This document shows, in pieces, positions 20,353-30,639 of a DNA stretch of 64,000 nucleotides. The translations under genes were made by a program, and so were the position numbers. This DNA is from Nemertoderma westbladi (Eukaryota; Xenacoelomorpha; Nemertodermatida; Nemertodermatidae): the NCBI GenBank assembly GCA_032718475.1, contig JAUCBJ010008737.1, positions 1 to 64,000 on the forward strand. Direction: 5' to 3'. The first letter of the stretch is position 1, and each line of letters starts with the position of its first letter. The notes below the pieces were generated by a model. The model saw nothing but the letters and a program-made list of their open reading frames with translations. It had not been told where the DNA came from and ran no database searches.

Positions 20353-21421
20353 TGTTTAGTCGTCCAAGTTTTGGACTGAGGGGGGTGGGATTGAGGGCGA
20401 GATGCCCTTCCCACACACATAAAAATAAAAAAAAATAAATAAATAGAGAAAGAGTAAGTAGGCAGATAGAAGTTAGTTAGTTAGTAGTAAGAGGGTACGT
20501 AGTACCGCTAGTTAGATAGTTAGTTAAGTAGTAAGAGGGTACGTAGTACCGCTAGTTAGATAGTTAGTTAAGTAGTAAGAAGGTATGTAGTACCGCTAGT
20601 TAGATAGTTAGTTAAGTAGTAAGAGGGTACGTAGTACCGCTAGTTAGTGGAGTTAGAGGTTAGTAAGAGGGTACGTAGTACCGGTTAGTAAGAGTTAGTG
20701 GAGTTAGAAGTTAGTAAGAGGGTACGTAGTACCGGTTAGTAAGAGTTAGTGGAGTTAGAAGTTAGTAAGAGGGTACGTAGTACCGGTTAGTAAGAGTTAG
20801 TGGAGTTAGAAGTTAGTAAGAGGGTACGTAGTACCAGTTAGTAAGAGTTAGTGGAGTTAGAAGTTAGTAAGAGGGTAGGTAGTACCGGTTAGTAAGAGTT
20901 AGTGGAGTTAGAAGTTAGTAAGAGGGTACGTAGTACCGGTTAGTAAGAGTTAGTGGTAGAAGGGTATGTATAATATAAATATTAGTTAGTAGTGAGTAGC
21001 GAGAGGGGGGCACGTGAGTACAGCTGGATAAATCGTGTAGGCCACGCGACGCATACTGTTGTACTGCACAAGCCCACAGAGTAGGCCAGAATGTGGATTA
21101 TAAAATAGAGTAATCCATTGGCAATAATAAGTAGTAGCACAGTAGTAGGATTAAATTAAAATAAAATTAAAACAAGAAATTAGAAGTTAGACAAATTATG
21201 GTAACAGTAGGAGAAATATTCTGGAACATAATTAAAGTAACGGACAGAATTACGAAATTTGGTACAATTTGATAGTTTTAGAAAATTAGTTAGAAAAATT
21301 AGGCTATAACTTAGAATTCACTGAGAGATAGGCCATTATCGAACCGCACAGACCATCCTAACTTTATCACTCATCTGTAGCGCCTTGGCAAGGCACCACC
21401 TTACAGGTGAGCGATTGGGGA
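20353..21421 (+). repeat. BEL 3' non-coding block with minisatellite (44-bp then 51-bp units)
   Basis: From about 20480 to 20960 the motif GAGGGTACGTAGTACC recurs at 20491, 20535, 20579, 20623, 20667, 20718, 20769, 20820, 20871 and 20922. The first spacings are 44 bp and the last five are 51 bp, so two related unit types are joined. The rest of the block (20961-21421) is AT-rich with no recognised gene. Confidence 0.85.
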
Positions 21422-24400
21422 GAGTTCGAAATGGCGTAGAAACTTGTCCGAAAGAGAAAGGCGTTGTGACACATTTGTACATTTAAAATGTTACCGTAGG
21501 AAACGCAGTAATTTATTCTCCACCAGAAACAATCTTGAACCAAGTTTTCTCTGCAATAGCTGTATTTTTACCGAACTTCCCTTTCATGATACAATTTTAG
21601 AATCAGAAACCGACGATTCATTTCTCACATCGCCTCTGCAAACTCCAAGTGATGCTGAGAGTGAAACTTTTAATTTTTTTAAGAAAAAAGGTCTGCATTT
21701 TTTGCACTTAAACGCACGATCTCTGCTTCCAAAACTTTCCGAAATTCGTATTTTAATCAATAAATCCAACCCAGCAGTTTTAACAATCTCTGAAACTTGG
21801 CTCGATGATAGTGTTTCTGATGGAGAAATTTATATTGATAATTACGTAGTTTTACGTAAGGATAGGGACAGACACGGTGGTGGTGTCTGTACTTACATTC
21901 GATGTGATTTAGCTTTTAATCGTAGGGAAGATTTAGAGACTTGTGACGAAGTTTTACTGGTGGAACTTTTACTTCCTAAAACTAAACCTATTTTAATCGG
22001 TACTTTATATCGGCCCCCTAAACAATCAGATTTTTTGCAAAATTTTGAAAATACAATTTTATGTAATCTTAGGTCAGACTGTGAAATATATTTCTTAGGT
22101 GATTTTAATATCTGTTACCATCACAAAGCATCCCCCATCTGTAAACAGTACCAAAGTATTTTAAATTTGTTCGGTTTAAAACAAATTATTCGAGATTCTA
22201 CCAGAATTACCAGTAAAACTTCTACTTTACTAGATCACATCCTTTGTAATAATACCGATATTATTTCTCAATCTGGGGTTTTACCTATAGGTCTAAGCGA
22301 TCATTTTATAGTTTTTTGCACAAGAAAGACACAAAAATCTTTTTTCGGGGATCATAAAACAGTAACAGTTAGGTCTATGAAAAATTACAGCAAGGAACGC
22401 TTTTTAAGTTTGTTAGTTAATTCAGACTGGGAACCCTGTTTTAAGGCCGCTGACATTAACCTTGCGTACACTGTTTTTAAAGATATATTTTTAAAGGCAC
22501 TTAATACTGTAGCACCAATTAAAGAAATTAGTCTTAAACAACGCACTGAGCCCTGGATGACATCGGGTATTCTTAGTAATATCAGAGAAAGAGATAACTA
22601 TTTGTATAAATTTAGGAAATACCGTGTTTTAGCTGATTATAATAATTACTGCAAATATAGAAACCTTGTCCAACGGGAAATAAAAAAAGCTAAATCTGAA
22701 TATTTGTACAACAAAATAAGTGAGAATAAAGATAATCCTAAAAGTCTATGGTCTACCCTAAAATCTTTAGGTTATAAAAACCTTAAATCTAAATCGAATA
22801 TTGTTCTGCAAGATAACGGTGAGCTGATTCATGATCATACTCTAGTTAGTAATTTATTTAATAATTATTTTACTAATGTTGCCTCTAATTTAGTTAAGAA
22901 ATTACCGTTATCAAGTAATAAATATAGTATAGGGTCCGAAACTCTAAATAATTTTTATTTAGAAAAGTTACAAAATTCAGAAAAGTTATTTTTAAAACCC
23001 GTTTCTGAGGATTTCGTTTTTAAAAATCTACTTAGCCTATCAGCCTCAAAAAGTACCGGTCTAGATCTAATACCTGCCCGTTTTCTTAAGGATGGTGCTG
23101 AAGTACTTAAAGTGCCTATTACTTTTGTTATTAATTACTCTATCGTAGATAATGTAGTACCAGACGAACTGAAATTAGCTAAGGTTGTTCCTCTGTATAA
23201 AAAGAATAGTAAAGTAGAACCCTGTAATTACAGACCTGTTAGTATCTTAAGTATTGTATCTAAAATTCTAGAACGTTCTGTTTTTCTACAGCTGGAAGCA
23301 CATCTTAGTAGGCTAAATCTGATCTATGAACTTCAGTCCGGTTTTCGTAAATCATATTCTACAGACACCTGCCTTATTAACTTAACTGATACAATTAGAT
23401 GTAATAACGCAAAGGGTTTATATACTGGTATGGTAATGTTGGACCTACAAAAGGCTTTCGATACTGTAGATCACGAAATTCTGCTTGGTAAGTTAGGCCT
23501 GATGGGTGTAGGTTCTATAGACTGGTTCAAGTCCTACCTGTCAGACAGAGGTCAAACTGTAGTCATTAGCAAATCGCTGTCTACTGTACAAGAGATTACC
23601 TGTGGTGTACCGCAAGGTAGTATATTAGGTCCTCTGCTTTTTGTATGCTATGTAAATGATATGATAAGTAGTATAGATCCCGATTTTAAACTCATTTTAT
23701 ATGCCGCCGACAGTGCTCTTATTTTCTCTCATAAAGATCCTATCCATATTTCCCAAAAGTTAAGTGCAGTTCTAGAATCCTGTAATGAGTGGTTGGTTGA
23801 TAATAAGCTATCCATTCACTACGGTAAAACTGAAAGTATTTTGTTTGGTTCCAAAAGAAAGTTAAAGAAGGTAACTAAGTTTGAAGTCACTAGTAATGGA
23901 CATAAGATTGAAAATAAAAAGGAAGTTAAATATTTAGGCGCCACATTGGATAACTGCTTATCAGGAGAAAGTACAGTGAAAAATATTTTCTCGAAAGTTA
24001 ACAGTAGGCTTAGGTTTCTATACAGAAATAAAAATAGTTTGAACACCGACTCCCGCAAGTTACTTTGCTCTTCTTTAATACAGTGTCACATGGACTATGC
24101 ATGCTCTTCTTGGTATGAAGGCTTAACCAAACAGCTTAAATGTAAATTACAAGTAGCTCAGAATAAAGTAGTACGATTTATTAAAGACTACAAACCTAGG
24201 CACCACCTAACTCCAGATGACTTTTCTGAATCTGGACTACTTAACTTAGATAGTAGAGTTAAGCAGCTACGCCTTAACCATGTGCATAAAGTGTATAATG
24301 GTAAATGTCCCAATTACCTAAAACAAAAATTCAACAGAGTACGCGATACACACTCTTACAGTACCAGAGCTAGTGCTTCAAACTTCTACCTCCCGAATTG

Positions 24401-24897
24401 TAAATCCTTCGAATCTGATACTTTCTTTTTTAACGGTATTAAAAATTGGAATGCTCTGCCTAATGAAATTAAAAACCTAAATAATCAACATTCTTTTAAA
24501 TCTGCAGTTAAATCTCACCTCCATGTGCAATGTAAAAATAGGTACAATAGTCCTACAGTAAGTTATTAGTTTATTAATTATTTACTATTTATACTGTAAT
24601 TACGTTTTATAATAAATTGTTCTGTACATTACATCTTTATCGTTGAGTCGGGCATTGTCACGCTCTCGGTAAAGTTGTACATGTACATAGTGTAATTACG
24701 TTTTATATTGGTTTTAGGTTAGCGTAGTGTAATATTGTATTTGTAACCAAGTAACATAAAGGACCCCCTTGGAAATAAGCTGCAAAGCTTTAGGGGTAAT
24801 CCTATATGTTATGTTGGACAATACCTTTATACCGGTACATTGTTTGGTGTATTTGTTATTGTTTTTACATAATGTATAAATAAATCTATCTATAAAG
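21422..24897 (+). mobile_element. CR1/L2-like LINE nested in the BEL element
   Basis: A near-complete non-LTR element lies between the BEL pol and the BEL exonuclease-like frame. Its single long frame is 21444-24569. A 3' UTR of about 330 bp ends in AATAAATCTATCTATAAA at about 24896. The BEL coding frame resumes immediately after (GGCGGAGTTAGG). The 5' end is truncated inside an N-terminal cysteine motif. I could not define a target duplication. Confidence 0.75.
21444..24569 (+). CDS. LINE endonuclease-reverse transcriptase, catalytic Asp altered
   Basis: This 1041-residue protein begins with a broken cysteine motif (CDTFVHLKC ... FLCNSC) that resembles the end of a PHD-type finger. An AP-like endonuclease follows: [15 protein letters not shown] (about 85), [25 protein letters not shown] and LSDHF (about 286). 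The RT has [41 protein letters not shown] and then YAAD at about 752 where YADD is expected. The C-terminal segment HSYSTRAS...[13 protein letters not shown] is typical of CR1/L2-group elements. Loss of one catalytic Asp should inactivate the RT even though the frame is fully open. The clade call is from motif memory. Confidence 0.9.
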   Translation: MSERERRCDTFVHLKCYRRKRSNLFSTRNNLEPSFLCNSCIFTELPFHDTILESETDDSFLTSPLQTPSDAESETFNFFKKKGLHFLHLNARSLLPKLSEIRILINKSNPAVLTISETWLDDSVSDGEIYIDNYVVLRKDRDRHGGGVCTYIRCDLAFNRREDLETCDEVLLVELLLPKTKPILIGTLYRPPKQSDFLQNFENTILCNLRSDCEIYFLGDFNICYHHKASPICKQYQSILNLFGLKQIIRDSTRITSKTSTLLDHILCNNTDIISQSGVLPIGLSDHFIVFCTRKTQKSFFGDHKTVTVRSMKNYSKERFLSLLVNSDWEPCFKAADINLAYTVFKDIFLKALNTVAPIKEISLKQRTEPWMTSGILSNIRERDNYLYKFRKYRVLADYNNYCKYRNLVQREIKKAKSEYLYNKISENKDNPKSLWSTLKSLGYKNLKSKSNIVLQDNGELIHDHTLVSNLFNNYFTNVASNLVKKLPLSSNKYSIGSETLNNFYLEKLQNSEKLFLKPVSEDFVFKNLLSLSASKSTGLDLIPARFLKDGAEVLKVPITFVINYSIVDNVVPDELKLAKVVPLYKKNSKVEPCNYRPVSILSIVSKILERSVFLQLEAHLSRLNLIYELQSGFRKSYSTDTCLINLTDTIRCNNAKGLYTGMVMLDLQKAFDTVDHEILLGKLGLMGVGSIDWFKSYLSDRGQTVVISKSLSTVQEITCGVPQGSILGPLLFVCYVNDMISSIDPDFKLILYAADSALIFSHKDPIHISQKLSAVLESCNEWLVDNKLSIHYGKTESILFGSKRKLKKVTKFEVTSNGHKIENKKEVKYLGATLDNCLSGESTVKNIFSKVNSRLRFLYRNKNSLNTDSRKLLCSSLIQCHMDYACSSWYEGLTKQLKCKLQVAQNKVVRFIKDYKPRHHLTPDDFSESGLLNLDSRVKQLRLNHVHKVYNGKCPNYLKQKFNRVRDTHSYSTRASASNFYLPNCKSFESDTFFFNGIKNWNALPNEIKNLNNQHSFKSAVKSHLHVQCKNRYNSPTVSY

Positions 24898-26273
24898 GCG
24901 GAGTTAGGAGGAAAGGAGATACTGGTGGATTTCACCGAGAGGCATCCGGAAGAGAAGACGAGGGGATACTACGAGCTGTTAGAGAGAGGTCACAAAGCGC
25001 AAGCGCTACAGGACCATTTCAGGGAGGTGCATGAGAGGCGGCTGGTCGGGACCTACGGGACGCCATCGCTAGACAACGCGATCTTCGAGCATTTCCACTA
25101 CGTGGTAAAGGGAGACGAGGCGAAGTTTGGGATACCGAAGTATCCGAGGGAACCACCGAAAAAGGACTGGAAGAGGTTCGTAGAGTCCGTCAACAGGGGA
25201 GGATACATGGTCCTAGATGATGAAGGGACTGTGGAAGACAAGGAGGGTTCGAGAAGAGGGTCGGCGGGGTTGGCCAGAATCATACTCCTGCATTTGGCCA
25301 CGCCAAATGGGGACATATTCCTGTTCGATCTGGGAACGTATGGGAAGAAGAACGGCCAAAGTTAAACCGGTTGCCAAGGGCGGTGCAGAATGTAGTAAGA
25401 GAGAAGTCGACGATAAAGGTGGGATCGGCGATCCGCGACGATGCGGAGAGGATCATCGGTCCGGAGACCCCCAACCTCCTGGACATGCAAACAGTCTACA
25501 TGGCTATGACAGGGCCAGCCAGGTTGGGACTAGTAGAGAACACGGGCCATTGTGGAGTGGTGGCGATGGGCCAGCTAATGGGGCTCGTATGCCACAAGCC
25601 AATGGACTGGGGTAAATTCAGGGAGGAGTACAGAGCGGAGTTGGCGAACTCGGTGAAGTGGGGAGCGAGGCCGGGGAAACAAGAGGTGTATCAATTCCGG
25701 AGAGGAGCGATAAAGATATATCAGAAACGATATATCCTGCAGGAGGACTGGAAAATGATAGGTTTACTAAACCTATTCATGGCCGTGGTTATTGAAAGAG
25801 AGTCCACGGCATTTCTGCTATCGGGATCACCCCTGAACTACAGAAGAGCCTTCAAAGTGGCTTTCGAGGGTCTGGTAGACCACCCGGGGCTGAAGGGTGA
25901 GTCGGTATACTACAACTGCCGATATCTAGTAGACAGGGAGGTGGATGCACCGTATCAGAGGTGGGAGCAGCTAGATGCGGATAGACAAGAGGCGAATCGA
26001 TTGGAAGAAATCGCTAGACGAGAAAGGAGGGAGGCAGACGAAAGAGAGGCGGAAGCTAGAGGAGAGGGCTACGGGTTTGAGGCCCAGGCGGCCTTGGACG
26101 ATTTACACTGGACATCAGGGAGCTCGGGGGAGTCTCTAGGGCGAGAGTTGGGGTGGACGGTCAGGGGAGCTGGAAGGATGGAGAGTCACGGGCGAAAGCC
26201 AAGGTGGGAAGGGACACGGTGGGTCCACCGGGATACCAGGGTTGGAGCCACTCCCAGAGGAGGACGAGGATGA
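24898..26273 (+). pseudogene. BEL extra frame: RNase D-like DEDD 3'-5' exonuclease domain (frameshifted)
   Basis: Two registers, 24898-25365 and 25320-26273, form one coding block with an indel near 25330-25360. Part one: YMVLDDEGTV fits the ExoI D-x-E motif, followed by IILLHLATPNGDIFLFDLG, the strand pattern seen after ExoI in RNase D/EXD-type enzymes. Part two: STIKVGSAIRDDAERI fits ExoII (KVG...D). KRYILQEDWKMIGLLNL may be ExoIII, with Y-x4-D instead of the usual Y-x3-D. A coiled-coil, Glu/Arg-rich tail follows (about 25990-26070). It lies after the integrase and before the 3' LTR, and its 5' part is cut by the LINE. Family knowledge: DEDD exonucleases degrade RNA or DNA 3' to 5'. An exonuclease in a BEL element is inference from motifs; a coincidental fold or captured host gene is possible. 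Confidence 0.6.
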
Positions 26274-27348
26274 CGACGAGTTCGGAGAGATGCCGCCCAT
26301 CGGGAGAATCGGCCACTCGGACATGGACTGGGTTGGCGGGAGGGTGGTGACGGCCAGTGGGGCGAGAGCCTTCTGGGATAGACCCGGCAAGCGGGCCTGG
26401 GTGCATGAGGAGCCAGCGATGGATTTCGCGGGGAGCACCATCAGGTTGGGCGAGAAATCGGGAACGGCACCACGGGTAGTATTCGGAGAGACGATGCCCG
26501 GGAGGGGCGAGGAGATCGACGTGGACAGGGACGCTAACGTCCAGAAGTTCGCTTACCAGCGACTCCACAGACCGCGGAGATCGCTTGGGACAAAAGACGA
26601 CGTGGGGCGGGAGACATTGGTGCTCGGCTGTGATTACTATGGGAGGCAAACCCACCAGGAAAGGAGCTGTTTGTACCGGTTTCAGAAAGGGACTAGTTGT
26701 CTCTACTGCCGCGAGTCGAGTCACAGGATGGGGGCGTGTCCACGGTTGCACAACCGGTGTTCGAAATGCAACTTCCGGGGGCACTACGGATGCCAGTGCG
26801 ACTGGATGGATGACGAAGAGAAGTTTAGGATCTTTGAGGAGTGGGCCGACGTCGGTGCCATGACACGGCAATGTATGAAGGCCCAGGAGTGCCGGTGGGG
26901 CTTCTTTAATATCAATCAGGAGGCCCACCTGGAGATTATCAAACGAAGACTTCCATTTACCTACCAGGAGGTATCAACGGCGGCGTCGTACGCCGGGGTG
27001 ATAAATACGCAGAGGTATTTGGACAGGTGGACACCACAGAACCGAGGGGAGTTCAGAGATTTCTTGGCGGAGCATGTGCCGCGGGCGATGAAAGTGATCC
27101 TATGGGACGCCACCAGGGGGAAACAACAGGGCCATTCGGAGGGGCCACCCGCGAAGCGATACCGGGAGCTGATAACACCAGCGCCCAAGGAGTCGACGAC
27201 CGGGATCAGTAGAGAGGTGACGGCGAGGGTCAGGAGCCTAAAGGGAGATAAGACCAAGGGAGCGGCAGCGGCCAGGAAACGACCAAGAGAGGAGGACGAC
27301 AGAGGGAAGGACTTGAGATGGTTCCCAAAGTCAGGTGGAACGAACTAG
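26242..27348 (+). CDS. BEL extra frame: tandem zinc-knuckle protein
   Basis: A 368-residue frame overlapping the end of the exonuclease-like frame in a different register. It starts acidic (PLPEEDEDDDEF). Around residue 155 there are two adjacent CX2CX4HX4C knuckles, CLYCRESSHRMGAC and CSKCNFRGHYGCQC. A helical region follows (EEKFRIFEEWADV), then a basic Lys/Arg-rich tail. Zinc knuckles of this form bind single-stranded nucleic acid in gag proteins. Here they lie 3' of pol, a second nucleocapsid-like module besides the one in pol at about 16280. The two extra frames may have been one protein (exonuclease plus knuckles) before an indel. The function is unknown. Confidence 0.65.
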   Translation: MEPLPEEDEDDDEFGEMPPIGRIGHSDMDWVGGRVVTASGARAFWDRPGKRAWVHEEPAMDFAGSTIRLGEKSGTAPRVVFGETMPGRGEEIDVDRDANVQKFAYQRLHRPRRSLGTKDDVGRETLVLGCDYYGRQTHQERSCLYRFQKGTSCLYCRESSHRMGACPRLHNRCSKCNFRGHYGCQCDWMDDEEKFRIFEEWADVGAMTRQCMKAQECRWGFFNINQEAHLEIIKRRLPFTYQEVSTAASYAGVINTQRYLDRWTPQNRGEFRDFLAEHVPRAMKVILWDATRGKQQGHSEGPPAKRYRELITPAPKESTTGISREVTARVRSLKGDKTKGAAAARKRPREEDDRGKDLRWFPKSGGTN

Positions 27349-28068
27349 GACTTGGATGTGGGATGCCTGGAAGGCACCACGTGAGAAGTACGAACTCCTA
27401 ACTGCAAAATTTAAATAATTAAAAGTGCAATTAGTATGTACTTATGTAGTAATCATTAGTTTAGCAAGCAAATATAATCAAAGTAAGTACTATAGTCATA
27501 TAACCTTTTTCCAATTAGCTACTGGGACTGGGGACCAATTGACTATGACAGACGGGACATTGGGCGACATCACACTTCTTGAGTGCGACGGCACAGGAGG
27601 GGAGTGAGACTCGTCAGGAGTGAGTGGGTGAGATCGGGGTTGAATAATAGCGCGGAGAGAGTGCGGGTGCAATTCAAGTGTGGGGGGGGGAGAGAAGTAA
27701 GAGGCAGAGTAAGGGACAAGGTGGTCCGAGAGTTAGAGCGGAAGTAAAGAGAAGTAGAGGAGAGTCAGGGTGAGAGTGGAGGAGTTAGAGTGGAGTTAGA
27801 GTGGCGAAAGTGTTGGGGAAACAAAAATTGTGTGAGAGAAGTCCACAATCGGCCCGCCCGACACGGGACGCCAGATGTCTTGGTGCAAGATAGATAGAGT
27901 TGCACCAAGACGGGATAGCGATATCATACCCATAGGGAGCGGCCTGGAAAGCAGGCTCCGAAGAAAATAATCCCACCCCACGTCCGATAGTAAATCGGGA
28001 TCCAGTGGAATTGTAGCGCACTAGAGGTGGATGCTATCTTCTCACCGGGAAGATAGCATGGGGGGGAG
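27349..28068 (+). other. BEL 3' untranslated region
   Basis: No supported gene. It is rich in GAGTG/AGAG purine stretches (27600-27790) and ends in the polypurine tract GGGGGGAG directly before the 3' LTR, the expected plus-strand primer. Confidence 0.6.
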
Positions 28069-28650
28069 TGTTAGCGAATTCAATTCCGCTAACCACCCCA
28101 TAAAGTTGACCAAGCAGGGCCTTTAAGCAATATTGGGAGTACGAGGTTGATTGCCAATCAACCTCGTATCACCCCAATAAATGGGGACGACAGGCGCCAA
28201 AGGAACACACACAATGGGGGTTAGAGGTTATACCTCCGGGAGGGAGAGAATGACAGTAGCGGGGGGGGGGGGGGGGGGGAAACACTCCCAGAGAGATGGG
28301 AGGGCGAGAATTAGGTTATTAGCCAATGGGGGGCAGGCATCCGCTGAGTAATATGGCCAAACCAGTGCAGTATATTACCCGTTAATGCCTTTCATTCATT
28401 TACTTAGTTAGTCAGTTCAGTTAGGCCGGAACGGTTACTCTTATTACCGTCCACTGCCGCCACCATCATTCAACTATTTACCGGTATACTATCCATTGAC
28501 ATTCAATCAACTGTGCTTATACTTATTCGATTATTATATTCTATATTCATACATACCGATCAACAACCCCAGAACTCTTTTCACACACACACGGCGGGGA
28601 CGCGTAAATAAGATAACCGGGATAAATCGGGATTCTCGGATCCCGTCACA
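28069..28650 (+). repeat. BEL 3' LTR
   Basis: 582 bp, the direct copy of 10590-11163. It has the same hairpin (28140-28168), a poly-G tract at about 28261 and a 9-bp insertion near 28380 relative to the 5' LTR. It is followed by GTACC, the target duplication. Confidence 0.92.
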
Positions 28651-28655
28651 GTACC

Positions 28656-29360
28656 GCAGTAGTACCGGCAGTACCGCGGTAGTACCGGCAGTTCCGGCAG
28701 TACCGCGGTAGCACCAGCAGTACGTGACATGATGTATTTATAAGCCTACTTAAATTTAAACTGCAGAACTGAGGATGAAACGGGTTGAAGGTGCAGACCG
28801 CTGACACGGATAGCAGCACTCCCATTGAAAATTAGTTTCACTTTCAGGGTACAGAAACGTCAACTACTTTTTCTCTCCCACATCCATCCACCAATCCTAA
28901 TTTCTACAACGTTGGCTATTTATAAATCGGTTACAAAGCCAATTATGTGGATTAAAGTATTTTTATAATTAAAAAAGTATTTATTTTTTCATGAACTACA
29001 ATAATAGAATACACACATATTATTTGAAACAAAACAAAATGCAAATGCATTTAAGCGAGTAATCCGAACAATATTTAAGTGTTTTTTTTTCTTTTTTTGT
29101 GTGCCGGCTAGGGTGGATGGGGGTATTTGATTGGAATAGGTTAAATATGCATGTTTCCGAAGGGACAGATTACACTAATTAATTACATTATTGAATATAT
29201 TAACTTACTGCTGGCTATTCGTTCAAGTATTAGCTCGTTTTCCCTAACCTTTCTGTAGTGTAATTCGATTCTCAAAGCCAATCCAACATACGGGTATCTC
29301 GATTTATTTGGAGAATCTCATTAACTTGTTAATGATAGATAGCCTTAATGTATTGAGGAA
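28656..29360. other. Intergenic, simple repeat then unique AT-rich DNA
   Basis: 28651-28725 is a GTACCGCGGTA/GTACCGGCA simple repeat that also flanks the element on the left (10559-10589), so the BEL element inserted in it. The rest shows no gene. Confidence 0.6.
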
Positions 29361-29627
29361 ATTGCTTTCGCCGTGAGGATAATCTCCAGCCAGTGCATAA
29401 TCTTGTGCTTTGGTGGCCTCATTGAGTGAATAAGCATGATGGACAGTCCATGAATTTCTTGAGACGCATTATTTAAAGAACACTGGCCTTGAAGATGCGG
29501 ATGATCTAGCAAATGTCATGGGTGATAGGGAGTTGTGGTGGCGCAATTTTGTCGACAAGCCGGCAGAGCATTCTTAAAAATGCAGCTGCAATGCAGCATG
29601 CCGATCCTAGTAGTAGTAGTAGTAGAT
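29361..29627 (+). pseudogene. 3' fragment of the RTE-like LINE family (copy A)
   Basis: It matches the 3' ends of the copies at 45119-46088, 56916-58369 and 60706-62244: GCTTTCGCCGTGAGG, GATGCGGATGATCTAGC, TGCAGCATGCCGATCC, then a (TAG)n tail. It contains small indels, including an altered frame near 29386, so it is dead and strongly 5' truncated. Confidence 0.85.
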
Positions 29628-29689
29628 ACAATTCAATCGTAGCGGTCAATTCAAATAAGTTGAAAATTGGCACAAAAAAAAATTCACAC

Positions 29690-29756
29690 CTGCTAGGATT
29701 TGAACTCGATACCTACCAAACGATTGTCTAACGCATAACCAACTGAGCTAGGCTTG
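29690..29756 (-). pseudogene. tRNA-like sequence, possible SINE head
   Basis: On the minus strand, TAGCTCAGTTGG matches a tRNA D-arm/A-box and GAGTTCAAATCC, about 40 nt on, resembles a B-box/T-arm. The acceptor and T stems do not pair well, so this is not a good tRNA gene. A T-run follows in the sense direction. A tRNA pseudogene or tRNA-derived SINE fits best. Confidence 0.45.
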
Positions 29757-29982
29757 GGGTGAAACAGACTGCTGGGAGGGGGGAAAAAAAATAAGAAAAC
29801 CAGCAGGAAAACAAGGAAAAACAGAAAGGGGAAAAGAGGGAAAAGGGAACAAAAAAAGAAAAAAATGTGAAAACATTAGACATATTGCTGAAATGGTTTA
29901 TTTTATAAGTAGATAAAAAAGTATGGTTTTCATTTTTAAATAGGACATTATTTTAACTACTTCCATTGAAACCCCAGTCAAA

Positions 29983-30127
29983 AATGTTCATGCGTATCGC
30001 ATGTGGGTCACGCATCTAATTCGCATGCGAATCGCATGAGAAAGTGTCCGGACCTTTAGAAGCGATACGCATGCGGATATCATGCGAAGTACCCATGCGT
30101 ATCGCACGTGTCTAGCATGCGATTCTC
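29983..30127. repeat. Cluster of CATGCG / CGCATG inverted motifs
   Basis: About eight copies of GCATGCG, ATGCGTATCGC or their complements lie within 145 bp, so the segment can fold into stems. It may be the remains of a MITE; no flanking duplication was identified. Confidence 0.5.
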
Positions 30128-30290
30128 TTTAGTGTAGAATAAACCAATGGCCATATATGACCAAATAAATTAACCCTATCTGGTCCAGTCTATTTTACTA
30201 CTCAATTGGCCCAGGGGGGGAGGGGCAGAGGGGGGTCATTTTAGACATTTGTTTATATCTTGGCTCAAAAATTATAATTTCGATGGTTTA

Positions 30291-30625
30291 AAGGTTTTCG
30301 AGGTCGCTGTTTACGATAAAACTTGTTAAAAAAAATATTCGGGCAATGCAACCGTCATTTTTAGTGCCATCTGGTGCTCCAGAATGAAAAGTACAAAGTA
30401 GCAAAAATTTCAAACTGTTAAATGTTGCCTTTGGTTTGATAAGTCTAAAGCTATACTGGTTTTCAAGGTCGCTGATCATGATACAACTCGTTAAAATCAT
30501 TCGTGGGAATATGAATGCAACTATGATCGTCGGTGCTTGTCTGCTCTGGGACGAAAAATACAAGTAGCATAAAATTTCAAATGACAAAAATCTAATTTGG
30601 TCGGATAATATGATATTGAGTGGCA
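30291..30625. repeat. Diverged tandem duplication of about 168 bp
   Basis: Two units start GGTTTTCGAGGTCGCTG (about 30292) and GGTTTTCAAGGTCGCTG (about 30460). They share spaced blocks such as AACTYGTTAAAA, ATGCAACYRT and AAATTTCAAA. Many substitutions separate them, so the duplication is old. Confidence 0.65.
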
Positions 30626-30639
30626 TATATGTGATCTAG

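Larger units (their letters stand above)
10590..28650 (+). mobile_element. BEL/Pao retrotransposon with two nested LINEs and extra 3' frames
   Basis: The 5' LTR 10590-11163 and 3' LTR 28069-28650 are direct copies with TG...CA ends. GTACC occurs immediately before the element (10585-10589) and immediately after it (28651-28655), a clean 5-bp target duplication. Internal order: gag, protease, RT, RNase H, integrase (BEL order), then a minisatellite, a LINE insertion, an exonuclease-like frame, a zinc-knuckle frame and a polypurine tract (GGGGGGAG) just before the 3' LTR. Gag and pol carry several frameshifts and stops, so this copy is dead. A related copy lies inverted at 48397-52576. Confidence 0.9.

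Noticed and set aside
29690-29756. Functional tRNA gene
   Set aside because: The D-arm is convincing but the T-stem and acceptor do not pair, so only a pseudogene or SINE is claimed.
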